A stretch of DNA of 38,064 nt from DASXZH01 sp036502005 (GTDB lineage: Bacteria > Armatimonadota > Fimbriimonadia > Fimbriimonadales > Fimbriimonadaceae), in NCBI GenBank assembly GCA_036502005.1, contig DASXZH010000023.1, forward strand, positions 1-38,064. The letters are read 5' to 3'. Below are positions 23,890 through 31,316 of this stretch, in pieces. The notes below the pieces were generated by a model that saw only the letters and a program-made list of their open reading frames with translations, was not told where the DNA came from and did no database searches. Position 1 is the first letter of the stretch. The number at the start of each line of letters is the position of its first letter. A program made the position numbers and the translations under genes.

Positions 23890-24384
23890 TTATCTATAAT
23901 TCGTGAAATTGACCGGAACCGGTAAATCCAACCCCTTCACAAAGGTGATGACCTTTTGAAGCTCGTCCTTATCCTTGCTCACAACCCGTAATTCTTCGCC
24001 CTGAATCGAGGTCGTAGCCTTTAGTCCCTTTTCCTTGATCTGCTTCGCAATCGACTTCGCTACATCCTGTTTTAAGCCCTGCTTGAACTCAACTTTCTGC
24101 CGAATCGTTAATCCGGTGCCAGCTTCGGCTTTTGCGTAGTCGATCTGGCGCAGATCGATACCCCGTTTCATAAGCTTGCTTATCAAGATGTCCTTGAGCT
24201 GATCCATGCGGAATTCGTCGTCCGCGATGAGGGTGATGTCCTCTTTTTCAAACTGGATCTCAGACTTCGAGCCCCTAAAATCGTAGCGGTTCCCCAGCTC
24301 TTTCTGAGCCTGGTCCACGCCGTTCCGCACTTCCATCAAGTCTACTTTCGAGACGATGTCAAAAGAATAATCCTTTACTGCCAC
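23890..24384 (-). CDS. yajQ: YajQ family cyclic di-GMP/nucleotide-binding protein
   Basis: The 164-residue DUF520 protein starts with GTG (MAVKDYSFDIVSKVDLMEVR) and has the family signatures ELGNRYDFRGSKSEIQF and QKVEFKQGLKQDVAKSIAKQ with a conserved C-terminal TFVKGLDLPVPV. Members bind cyclic di-GMP and tRNA-like nucleic acid and act as regulators. This one is about the usual length. No ribosome site is obvious. It is divergent from the hydrolase gene across a long hairpin element. Confidence 0.92.
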   Translation of the reverse strand: MAVKDYSFDIVSKVDLMEVRNGVDQAQKELGNRYDFRGSKSEIQFEKEDITLIADDEFRMDQLKDILISKLMKRGIDLRQIDYAKAEAGTGLTIRQKVEFKQGLKQDVAKSIAKQIKEKGLKATTSIQGEELRVVSKDKDELQKVITFVKGLDLPVPVNFTNYR

Positions 24385-24420
24385 GTGTGCAAGTGTACTA
24401 TTTTTGGCTCAATCCACTTG

Positions 24421-24517
24421 AGAGTGCGTCGGGCTTGACCGCGCTTTAATATATGGCGACCTGTCGATATCGCTAGAGGTCACCCATCAAAAAGCGCGGT
24501 CAAGCCCGGCGCACTCT
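24421..24517. repeat. 97-bp near-perfect hairpin element
   Basis: Arms 24421-24447 and 24491-24517 are reverse complements over 27 bp with one mismatch (they begin AGAGTGCG and contain CGGGCTTGACCGCGCTTT). The 43-bp loop contains a further imperfect inverted repeat (ATGGCGACCT against AGGTCACCCAT) around a CGATATCG centre. It is non-coding and may be a mobile palindrome or a structured RNA. It lies between two divergent genes. Confidence 0.85.
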
Positions 24518-24566
24518 AAATTATGCTGCGACTCAGCGTAAACAATCAATCCATAATGGAGCTTCA

Positions 24567-25787
24567 ATGCGAATTCGTCTGCTGCCATTATTGATTCTGG
24601 CTATGGCCACGCGAGCTGCGTTGGCCCAGCAAGCGGCTCCAGTATTGAACGGGACTATGCCCATCGCAAGAATACAAAGGTGGCAGAAGCAGTTAAAGGA
24701 CAAGCGCCTCCAGTTCCCCATGGCAACGGCGTCCGTTGCCCTTTACAAGATAAAATATCCTTCAACAGATTTCGATGGCAAGCCAGTGACACTTTCCGGT
24801 CTGCTGGAACTGCCCCAAGGCGCTCCAGTGAAAGGCCTCCTGGTTTATTTTCACGGAACGACGACCGACCCGAATTTGTCTCCCTCGCGCTTTTCAGGAA
24901 TGAACAACTCGGAAGCGCAACTCGCCGCACTCATTTTCGCCAGCGGCGGATACGCCGTTGCCATGCCGGATTATATCGGCCTCGGCGACGACACTTCTCA
25001 CATCCATCCTTATCCACTCAGTGAAGTCAATAGCAAATCGGGGATCGACATGGTCTCCCCTGCGACCCAAGCGGCAACCCAGCTTGGCGTTACAATCCCT
25101 CCAAAATTGTATGTGGGCGGATACTCGGAAGGAGGCGGTGTTGCAATGTGGATGGTGCGCCACGTAGAAGCTGAACCAATCGCCGGCTACACACTCACTG
25201 CCGCAGCGCCAATGTCCGGCGCATACGATCTCAGCGGCGTCTCAGCCAGGTCCTTGCTGGACATTTCCAAGACCATTGAATCTACTGCGATCAAGCTCCT
25301 TTTCGCCACCTATACGGTTTACTCTGTCTGTGCGAGCTTGCACCAAAACCTTAACCTTTATTTCGACCCGAAAATGGCAGCCTATGTCCCAAAGGTATAT
25401 GCCAAGCATTTAAGCGATGAAGACCTTGTCAAGAAGCTGGCCGTCGAAGGCGTAAAGCTGGGAGCTATTGATTCTATAAGAAGAATTCTTACTCCGCGCT
25501 TCAAAGAGGCTTTGAAAACGGAAGACACGAAAGATCCGCTTATTGCCGAGTTAAGGAAGAACGACTGCTATGACTGGGCGCCGCAAACTCCCATGCTGCT
25601 GCCTTATCTCACGACTGACCGGCTCGTGCCGCCGGAAAACACGCTGGAGGCTATTATGGCCATGCGCGTGCGTGGGGTTGGAAGCTATTTGGTTGATCGG
25701 CATCCGATCAACGACTCCAGGTTGGACCACATCACGGCAGTGCCCTATGCGATGGTTGTGGGAAGGCTGTTTTTTGATTCGAAGTAA
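24567..25787 (+). CDS. Secreted alpha/beta hydrolase (secretory-lipase-like)
   Basis: The 406-residue protein has a signal peptide (LLPLLILAMATRAALAQ). LLVYFHGTTTDPN provides the oxyanion region. VAMPDYIGLGDD precedes the helix-turn. The nucleophile elbow is VGGYSEGGGVAMW, with Ser in GYSEGG. The acid is expected at LTTDRLVPPENT and the histidine at DSRLDHITAVPY. The order fits secreted lipases and feruloyl-type esterases of the alpha/beta-hydrolase superfamily. The substrate is unknown. AATGGAG 6-12 nt upstream supports the ATG. Confidence 0.85.
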   Translation: MRIRLLPLLILAMATRAALAQQAAPVLNGTMPIARIQRWQKQLKDKRLQFPMATASVALYKIKYPSTDFDGKPVTLSGLLELPQGAPVKGLLVYFHGTTTDPNLSPSRFSGMNNSEAQLAALIFASGGYAVAMPDYIGLGDDTSHIHPYPLSEVNSKSGIDMVSPATQAATQLGVTIPPKLYVGGYSEGGGVAMWMVRHVEAEPIAGYTLTAAAPMSGAYDLSGVSARSLLDISKTIESTAIKLLFATYTVYSVCASLHQNLNLYFDPKMAAYVPKVYAKHLSDEDLVKKLAVEGVKLGAIDSIRRILTPRFKEALKTEDTKDPLIAELRKNDCYDWAPQTPMLLPYLTTDRLVPPENTLEAIMAMRVRGVGSYLVDRHPINDSRLDHITAVPYAMVVGRLFFDSK

Positions 25788-26138
25788 GGCTCCTTGGTAT
25801 TTGTGGCTCGTTTAATTGTGCGGAATTGTGCGGTATTTTGCGGCGCAGAATAGGTTCAAATGACAATAGAAAACAAAATTATCCTCGATTCTTGAGCTCT
25901 TACCCACGTCGACCCACTTTCTCCTCATGTCTCGTTGGATACGGACGGAAGAATCGCCGCCAATGTGAGAATCATTTGTGGATTTTGCAAAATGCTGCAC
26001 GGAATCCAAAGAAATGAGCAATCAGCATCGCAACCGGTTGTGCCACAAGATTGCCGCGTCGCTCCAGCGCGCCTTCGGCGCACCTGCGCTCCTCGCAGTG
26101 ACAAATTTCAAATTGGGATTTGGATTTAGCAAAAGACG
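25788..26138 (+). other. Spacer without a recognisable gene; contains a GCGCTCCTCGC-type repeat
   Basis: At about 25812-25848 GTGCGGAATT-like units repeat. At about 26053-26095 a segment with GTCGCTCCAGCGCGCC, TTCGGCGCACC and GCGCTCCTCGCAGTGA resembles the reverse complement of 4540-4600. The remainder has no supported coding potential. Confidence 0.55.
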
Positions 26139-26591
26139 CTAAATTACCAAGCCTGACGGTCTTCGCATCTCAATATAGACATCATCCCTTTGGATTTCTT
26201 GGAATCCGAGCCTCCGGTACAGGTTTTCTGCCGGGTTTCCGTGGGCCACATGAAGGGTTATGGCTTTGCCAGAAAGGCAAAGCTGCTGGATAAAGGCCGT
26301 TCCGATCCCGCGGTTTCTAAACTCCGGCAGGATGGCAATGTCGACCAATCTGAGTTCGGTGTCCTCATTCACTAGGGTCGTGCCGACAGGCTTCTCTTCA
26401 AACACGAGGATCGATTGATTGGCGTCCGGAAATGAACTCGCGTATTGAGCTTGTTTGGCTTTGAACTGCATTTCCAGGATCGGCCCACGAACTTCGTCGG
26501 GTAGTAGCGAGAGATCGGCGCGGGAGGAGCAAAAGACCTCGAAAAGGAATGTGTCGTCCTCTGCCGTGGCAGAGCGGGCGGAAACCGTCAT
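26139..26591 (-). CDS. GNAT family N-acetyltransferase
   Basis: The 150-residue single-domain GNAT protein has the acetyl-CoA binding motif A at VDIAILPEFRNRGIGTAFIQ and a C-terminal motif B segment, NPAENLYRRLGFQEI. Its substrate is unknown. A good AAGGGA ribosome site precedes the ATG. It is an isolated gene on the minus strand. Confidence 0.88.
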   Translation of the reverse strand: MTVSARSATAEDDTFLFEVFCSSRADLSLLPDEVRGPILEMQFKAKQAQYASSFPDANQSILVFEEKPVGTTLVNEDTELRLVDIAILPEFRNRGIGTAFIQQLCLSGKAITLHVAHGNPAENLYRRLGFQEIQRDDVYIEMRRPSGLVI

Positions 26592-26653
26592 ATAGTCCCT
26601 TCCAAGACACCAAGGGCTACCGCAAATCCCGGCGACTCGTCGAATCTATTTGT

Positions 26654-26740
26654 GGCACACCCTCCGGGGTGCCGGAATGAAGATCGGCGGCTATCCCGGG
26701 GTCTTCGACCAGCCGGGCTAATCTATCTCACCCCTTCGGG
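26654..26740 (+). repeat. CCTCCGGCGTGCC repeat family, copy 4 (degenerate)
   Basis: GGCACACCCTCCGGGGTGCC begins an element reading on through GCCGGGCTAATC to CCCCTTCGGGGC. The TIR element copy C adjoins or overlaps its end. Confidence 0.6.
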
Positions 26741-26887
26741 GCATCGGCGTTAAAATAAGCTGTAAACCAGGATTTCCAAGGTTGTTTCCTCGAGACCTCC
26801 CCCGGTTCGCGGACTCACCGACCCCTCCGCCCGAGAGGGGTGAGGGGCTTTGCAATCGACAAAAGCTGCCTATTTTAACGCCTATGC
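26741..26887 (+). repeat. TIR-bounded dispersed element, copy C
   Basis: GGCGTTAAAATAAG at about 26746-26759 and CTATTTTAACGCCTATGC at 26870-26887 are the terminal repeats. The interior has CCCCCGGTTCGCGGACTCAC and CCGAGAGGGG. Orientation matches copy A, with more divergent internal sequence. 26888-27015 has no gene, only a perfect GCTGGAGC/GCTCCAGC hairpin at 26966-26983. Confidence 0.75.
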
Positions 26888-27015
26888 TCCGGAGAGGTGG
26901 GGGAAGTGCTGCAAACGCCTCACGGCTATGCACCATTTGGACGGAAGCAAGATTCCTAAGTTTGAGCTGGAGCAAGCTCCAGCACTCCAAAGCTTCGCGC
27001 GGAAAAAACGATAAC

Positions 27016-27600
27016 TTATAGTCGCTCAACAGTGACCAGGAAATACTGGTTCGGAGCGGAAACGCTGGCCGATTCGATACCCTTCTGCATGCCTGCCTTG
27101 TTAAAATCAAAACTAGACAGGTTCACTTTCTGATCGGTCAAGACGTAGGTGCCTTCGCGAAGTTTGCCATTTCCACCAAGCCCGGTAGCCAACAAAACGC
27201 GCGCCTGGGATTGATTTTCCCCAACGCCTTGAGTAACCGTCAGGTCTACGCCGCCTTGAACGGCGACTATCAGTCGCGCGCTTGCCGCGCTCCTGGTAGA
27301 CCAAGCCCTGAACGAGGTTTTCTCTTCAGTTCCCTCGGCGGCATCAAAGCCATTTGCATCGATCGCGGAAATCGAGCCTTTGCCAAAAGAGAGGATAGTC
27401 AACCGAACGGTGTCAAGCGTTACATCGCCGGACAGCATCGAGTCTGCCGACTGAAACCTGCTGCCATTCCAGAAATAGAGTTGCAGGGAGTTCGCGCCTG
27501 AAGCGGCCAACGCAAACTTGGGCAAACCGACGGCGGCAACGCCAACCACTCCGGCCGCGCCTTGAAGGAAACTTCTTCGATTCAACACATTGTTCTCCAT
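27016..27600 (-). CDS. Tat-exported protein of unknown function, end of tail-collar operon
   Basis: The 194-residue protein has a twin-arginine signal (NRRSFLQGAAGVVGVAAVGL, then PKFALA). The mature part is rich in beta-strand-forming sequence (LQLYFWNGSRFQSADS, TYVLTDQKVNLSSFDFN) with no known domain. It lies 8 bp after the third tail-collar gene and has GAGGAAT before its ATG, so it is the fifth gene of that operon. Tat export implies folding in the cytoplasm before secretion. Confidence 0.7.
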   Translation of the reverse strand: MENNVLNRRSFLQGAAGVVGVAAVGLPKFALAASGANSLQLYFWNGSRFQSADSMLSGDVTLDTVRLTILSFGKGSISAIDANGFDAAEGTEEKTSFRAWSTRSAASARLIVAVQGGVDLTVTQGVGENQSQARVLLATGLGGNGKLREGTYVLTDQKVNLSSFDFNKAGMQKGIESASVSAPNQYFLVTVERL

Positions 27601-27608
27601 TTAATTCC

Positions 27609-28133
27609 TCAGCTTCTAGGCGGAAATATTCCTTGCAGGGCAATGCAATAGTTGATCACCAAGTAGGGTTGCAGATTGGTATGCGCCGCGTTTGACCCAT
27701 AGGGAACAAGGGCTGCTCCCGACAAGGTTGCGGAAGAGGTAGAGTCGTAAAAAGGCTCGGGCACATGGTATTCGGCCTCGGCGAACATATTTCCAGTCGG
27801 ATGGCTGGAGGTTCCCTGAGTGGCCCTCGCGTTCACACGATGGTTGTGCGCTGGCATCTGGGACAGAGTGAGGGCAACCGTGGCGGCTCCTGCAGTTTCA
27901 CCTATGGTGTATTGTTGCTCTCCCGGTGACTGGCCCTGATTTATTGCCACATTGCCCTGCAGGTTTGGCAGTGCAAATGTTGACTTGCCATCCCCGCCGT
28001 AATACGTTCCCAGCAGGGAAAAAAGCGCCGTGTTTTGGCTGATGGACATTATCTGCCCTTGGCACATCGCCCAGCCGGTAGGAGCGAAGTTAAACGGGAA
28101 TGGCCTGATTTCTCCAACAAATTGATCTGACAT
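27609..28133 (-). CDS. Phage tail collar domain protein (MdpB-like), third paralogue
   Basis: This 174-residue protein belongs to the microcystin-dependent-protein/tail-collar family. It has MSDQFVGEIRPFPFNFAPTG, WAMCQGQIMSISQNTALFSL and TYYGGDGKSTFALPNLQG with QMPAHNHRV, and the C-terminal HTNLQPYLVINYCIALQGIF. I chose the ATG at 28133 because the N-terminus aligns with both paralogues, whereas an upstream in-frame start would add about 11 unrelated residues. It lies 7 bp after the second paralogue. Confidence 0.88.
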   Translation of the reverse strand: MSDQFVGEIRPFPFNFAPTGWAMCQGQIMSISQNTALFSLLGTYYGGDGKSTFALPNLQGNVAINQGQSPGEQQYTIGETAGAATVALTLSQMPAHNHRVNARATQGTSSHPTGNMFAEAEYHVPEPFYDSTSSATLSGAALVPYGSNAAHTNLQPYLVINYCIALQGIFPPRS

Positions 28134-28140
28134 AAGATTA

Positions 28141-28656
28141 TTAGTCCTGGGAAGGAAAGACCCCAAAAAGCGAGATAACGTAACTCATAGTTAGTAAAGG
28201 CTGGAGGTTATTGTGTGGCAGTGTTTCGCCAGTTGTACTAGTTGGCGCCATTTGAACATAATACGCTTCATTGTATGGGGCATAGGCGCCTGCCCCGGTG
28301 GAAGTGGAAGCCGGATATTGGTTAGCGGCATTCCTGGTGTTTTCCGTTGCGGCAACCACAACCGGATGGTTATGCTCAGGCAATTGACCTATGGTTAGCG
28401 TGACGTCTTCTGCTCCAGTCTCTTGTCCGGCCACGTAATTTGACCACCCGTTATTGCCCTGGTGAATGGGAACTTTCCCCCTCAGGTCCGGGAGTGCAAA
28501 GGTGTTTACTCCATCGCCGCCGTACGTGGTGCCAATCAAGTCGAAAAGCACGGTATTTTCTTGGATGGAGATCAAGCTGCCATCACAAAACATCCAGTTC
28601 ACTGGAGCAAAGTTAAAACCGACCAATCGTATTTCGCCTACGTAAGGTTGTCCCAT
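28141..28656 (-). CDS. Phage tail collar domain protein (MdpB-like), second paralogue
   Basis: The 171-residue protein shows MGQPYVGEIRLVGFNFAPVN, TTYGGDGVNTFALPDLRGKV, GQLPEHNHPVVV and HNNLQPLLTMSYVISLFGVF. It is clearly homologous to its two neighbours, with divergence in the middle loop. The proteins could assemble as a fibre or tip-like complex. No other phage genes are present, so this is a domesticated cassette rather than a prophage. Confidence 0.88.
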   Translation of the reverse strand: MGQPYVGEIRLVGFNFAPVNWMFCDGSLISIQENTVLFDLIGTTYGGDGVNTFALPDLRGKVPIHQGNNGWSNYVAGQETGAEDVTLTIGQLPEHNHPVVVAATENTRNAANQYPASTSTGAGAYAPYNEAYYVQMAPTSTTGETLPHNNLQPLLTMSYVISLFGVFPSQD

Positions 28657-28661
28657 AATTT

Positions 28662-29174
28662 TTAGTTGCGACTCGGATAAATGCCTTGTAAGGCAATGAT
28701 GTAGTTAAGGGTAGTGCTGGGCATCCTGTTCTCATGGGGTTGCCCACCTCCATCCGGAGAAACTGTGTTGCCCGCCATAAAAGCGGCGGGTGAAGACCTC
28801 GCGTTTCCGTAGGCGTTCCCCACGCTCGGGACGGCGACGGCGGGGACAGCCCCGGTGGGGTCCACCAAGGTTGCAAGGTTCGTGCTTGCGCCGATAGTAT
28901 GTGAGTGGTAGGGCATCTGTGCGAGAGTCAGAGTAACTGATTCAGCGCCGCCACTTTGGCCAAGCGCGTAAGCGTTCCCATAACCTACGATGACCCGACC
29001 CCGCAGATCCGGGAGCCGGAAGTTCTGTATACCGTCTCCTCCATAGGTGGTGCCTAGGAGCGAAAACAGGGCTGTGTTCTGCTGGATCGACACCGTTTGC
29101 CCGTTGCACAAAGCCCACCCCTTAGGGGCAAAGGTAAAGGCAGTTAATTTAATTTCGGATAGGTATGGTGTCAT
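28662..29174 (-). CDS. Phage tail collar domain protein (MdpB-like), first paralogue
   Basis: The 170-residue protein reads MTPYLSEIKLTAFTFAPKGW, ALCNGQTVSIQQNTALFSLL and TTYGGDGIQNFRLPDLRGR, then QMPYHSHTIGAS and a C-terminal TTLNYIIALQGIYPSRN. It is the first collar gene, 2 bp after DUF6916. The three paralogues share the N- and C-terminal halves of the collar domain and differ most in the middle loop. Confidence 0.88.
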   Translation of the reverse strand: MTPYLSEIKLTAFTFAPKGWALCNGQTVSIQQNTALFSLLGTTYGGDGIQNFRLPDLRGRVIVGYGNAYALGQSGGAESVTLTLAQMPYHSHTIGASTNLATLVDPTGAVPAVAVPSVGNAYGNARSSPAAFMAGNTVSPDGGGQPHENRMPSTTLNYIIALQGIYPSRN

Positions 29175-29176
29175 GG

Positions 29177-29497
29177 TTAATTAAAGATTGCTTGACAGCG
29201 GCGGCAACTACTATCACTGCTGATAGGAACAATGAAGATCAAGTGCGTTCCTAGCTTGGCATGCTGAAACCAATACGAGCCTTGAGAAATGTCCGCGTTA
29301 GGATCACCTTCAAAGACTAAGGAAAAGGGCTTCCGGCCAAAAGGGTTCATTTCGCCGATATGCACCGCGCTGGACAGTTTGAGAGTCGCCTGCGCCTCAC
29401 CCTTCTCGTCTGACGACAATGCAAAGTCCGAGCCGACAAGGGGCTCGAATGTTTCGAACTCAAGCAACTCTATTTCGGCGGGGCTAGGTTGACTCAT
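29177..29497 (-). CDS. DUF6916 protein heading the tail-collar operon
   Basis: The 106-residue protein shows EIELLEFETFEPLVGSDFAL, GRKPFSLVFEGDPNADISQG and the end LIFIVPISSDSSCRRCQAIF, which fits DUF6916 as I recall it. That family is repeatedly found directly before tail-collar paralogues. It has no signal peptide. Its function is unknown. It is the first gene of a five-gene run with gaps of 2, 5, 7 and 8 bp. Confidence 0.75.
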   Translation of the reverse strand: MSQPSPAEIELLEFETFEPLVGSDFALSSDEKGEAQATLKLSSAVHIGEMNPFGRKPFSLVFEGDPNADISQGSYWFQHAKLGTHLIFIVPISSDSSCRRCQAIFN

Positions 29498-29689
29498 CTT
29501 TGGGCTGTCTCTTCTCTTAGTGTAACACGATCATTAGAATTTCCCTAAAAGTATAGTTTCTCTCTTAAAAACCAAGTATTGCACCTGCATTTAACAAATG
29601 TGGACATGTAATGCTCTTGGACGACAACTTTCTAAAACTGTTCCCAGATTTGTACTTTGAGGCAGATATGTGCTCTGCTCCGTCCTCAA

Positions 29690-30214
29690 ATGAATATGAA
29701 CATTCGAATCCTACCAATCCTTTTGGTCACGGCCGCCATCGTTGGCTGCGGTCCAAAGGACGACACTAGCACGAGCACCGCTTCTGGCACCCCTCCTTCC
29801 ACATCATCCGACAAAGCAGCGACTGCGGCCAAACCCGACGCAGGCGAAAACTCTGTCGTTGGCACTTGGACGATAAGTGACAAGACTGTCAGCGGCATGA
29901 CCGTTGATTTACAAGATGGCGGGGCGATGCAAATAAAGGCACCTTTCCCAGACATAAAGGGCGTTACCGTCCAAGTTGACGGCACCTACAAGCTAGACGC
30001 AGATAAGTTAACCTTCCATATGGACGGAACAAAACTGATTGCTCCCGATGGAGCCGATAGCAGCGTCAAGAAGAAAGTTGACGATGCTAACAAGAAGCTC
30101 GTTGGTGGGCCAACGAAGCCAGATGAAACCGATACCATTGCCTGGAAGGACAAAGACACTTTCACCGGAACTAACCCGAAGGGAGATGTAATCACTTACA
30201 CTAGAAAAGCCTAG
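29690..30214 (+). CDS. Lipoprotein of unknown function (first of a tandem pair)
   Basis: The 174-residue protein has an N-terminal MNMNIRILPILLVTAAIVGC, where IVGC is a usable lipobox cleaved before Cys. It then has a Thr/Ser/Ala-rich linker of about 40 residues and a small domain starting VVGTWTIS and ending in TYTRK, with IAWKDKDTF. It is homologous to the next gene. I took the ATG at 29690 since an upstream in-frame TTG would only add unrelated residues. No ribosome site is clear. The protein is probably anchored in the cell envelope. Confidence 0.72.
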   Translation: MNMNIRILPILLVTAAIVGCGPKDDTSTSTASGTPPSTSSDKAATAAKPDAGENSVVGTWTISDKTVSGMTVDLQDGGAMQIKAPFPDIKGVTVQVDGTYKLDADKLTFHMDGTKLIAPDGADSSVKKKVDDANKKLVGGPTKPDETDTIAWKDKDTFTGTNPKGDVITYTRKA

Positions 30215-30231
30215 AACAGCATCTTTATTTG

Positions 30232-30259
30232 GTAGCTCGCTTTGTGGAAAGCGAGCTAC
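30232..30259. terminator. Strong hairpin between the tandem lipoprotein genes
   Basis: A perfect 12-bp stem, GTAGCTCGCTTT/AAAGCGAGCTAC, has a GTGG loop. The downstream T-run is poor (TCTGTTG), so it may be an RNA-stabilising or partial terminator element rather than a classical one. Confidence 0.6.
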
Positions 30260-30316
30260 TCTGTTGACGGTTTGGCTCACGCTAGGAAGCAGAATTCAAC
30301 ACTGCCAGGTTCTAAA

Positions 30317-30853
30317 ATGACAATGAAATCACGGATTTTTCCAATCCTCTTATTGGCCGCCCTAATCGTTGGATGCAAGCCAAAAGATGATACAAGCACT
30401 ACAACTACATCAACCACGGCTCCGGGCGTCGCCACTACGTCGGGCGACGCCGCTTCCGCGGATGCGAAACCGGCCGCCGATTCAAGCGGAAATTCGCTCA
30501 TAGGAGTTTGGACGGTGAAAGACGATCCGTTTAAAGGAACCATGATCGAGTTCAAAGATGGCGGGACGGTAACCATGAACATACCGGGAGCCACCGCGAA
30601 GGACCCCGGCTTGGAGATGGACGGGAATTATAAAGTGGATGGAACTACGCTGACGATGAGCGGCGGCACCATGAAGGCCACTGCCCCTGAGGGAGCAGAC
30701 GAAGCTTTAAAGAAGAAAGTGGATGACGAGAACAAGGTGCCTCAAAGCGCAAAGCCAGAAGATGAGACGGGCACCATAGCATGGATAGATAAGGACTCGT
30801 TTATGTTAACGGATTCCAAAAAGGCTGTGACGACTTATATCCGCAAATCTTAA
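30317..30853 (+). CDS. Lipoprotein of unknown function (second of a tandem pair)
   Basis: The 178-residue protein has MTMKSRIFPILLLAALIVGC with lipobox IVGC, then KPKDDTSTTTTSTTAPG and a domain beginning LIGVWTVKDDPF and ending IAWIDKDSFMLTD, TTYIRKS. It is about the same length as the preceding gene and shares the order GXWT, DGG, DGXYK, APXGAD, KKKVDD, DETXTIAW, TYXRK, so the pair arose by duplication. The ATG at 30317 is preferred because the track-long frame lacks a plausible start upstream. Confidence 0.72.
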   Translation: MTMKSRIFPILLLAALIVGCKPKDDTSTTTTSTTAPGVATTSGDAASADAKPAADSSGNSLIGVWTVKDDPFKGTMIEFKDGGTVTMNIPGATAKDPGLEMDGNYKVDGTTLTMSGGTMKATAPEGADEALKKKVDDENKVPQSAKPEDETGTIAWIDKDSFMLTDSKKAVTTYIRKS

Positions 30854-31316
30854 GGTGGCCCCCTGGGGATAAGAACCTGTTGCCGGGGTATTTTGGTGTC
30901 CTTCGAGAATAACCCCTTGCCCTCCCTCGAGGTCATAACCATTATCTTAAGCCCAGAACGCCTTTTTTCCGAGGCTTGTTAACGGGACCTCCCACGGTTC
31001 GCGGACTCACCCTACATAAAGGGGCACCCGGTCCGCACGAACCATCGGACGGGTTTCCCCCTTATACCCCGTCCGAATGGATTAGACACCACCCCTCCGC
31101 CCGAGAGGGGCTTGGGTTTTGCGGCACCAGAAAATTCCTGGTTGCCGAAGTGTTTCAAGCGTGTTTCACTGTCAAATGCGACGCACTCCAAATCGCAGCA
31201 CTTCAAAAACCGGAAAGCGAGCCTTTTACTGCGCGGCAAAAGTTGTATAGTGGATTGTTAAGGAATGCCCGGGACGATGACGTCTTCCGCCTCAGAAGCT
31301 CTTTGAGAAGACCATT
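30854..31316 (+). repeat. Spacer with a broken copy of the TIR-element core
   Basis: CCTCCCACGGTTCGCGGACT at about 30987 and CCCTCCGCCCGAGAGGGG at about 31093 are the two halves of the core of copies A-C. They are separated by about 79 bp (31011-31089) containing an imperfect hairpin, AAGGGGCACCCGGTCCG against CGGACGGGTTTCCCCCTT. It resembles an insertion into the repeat. No gene is seen in the spacer. Confidence 0.6.

Noticed and set aside
27609..29174. Prophage tail region
   Set aside because: Only collar-domain paralogues are present. No capsid, terminase, tape-measure or integrase gene is nearby.
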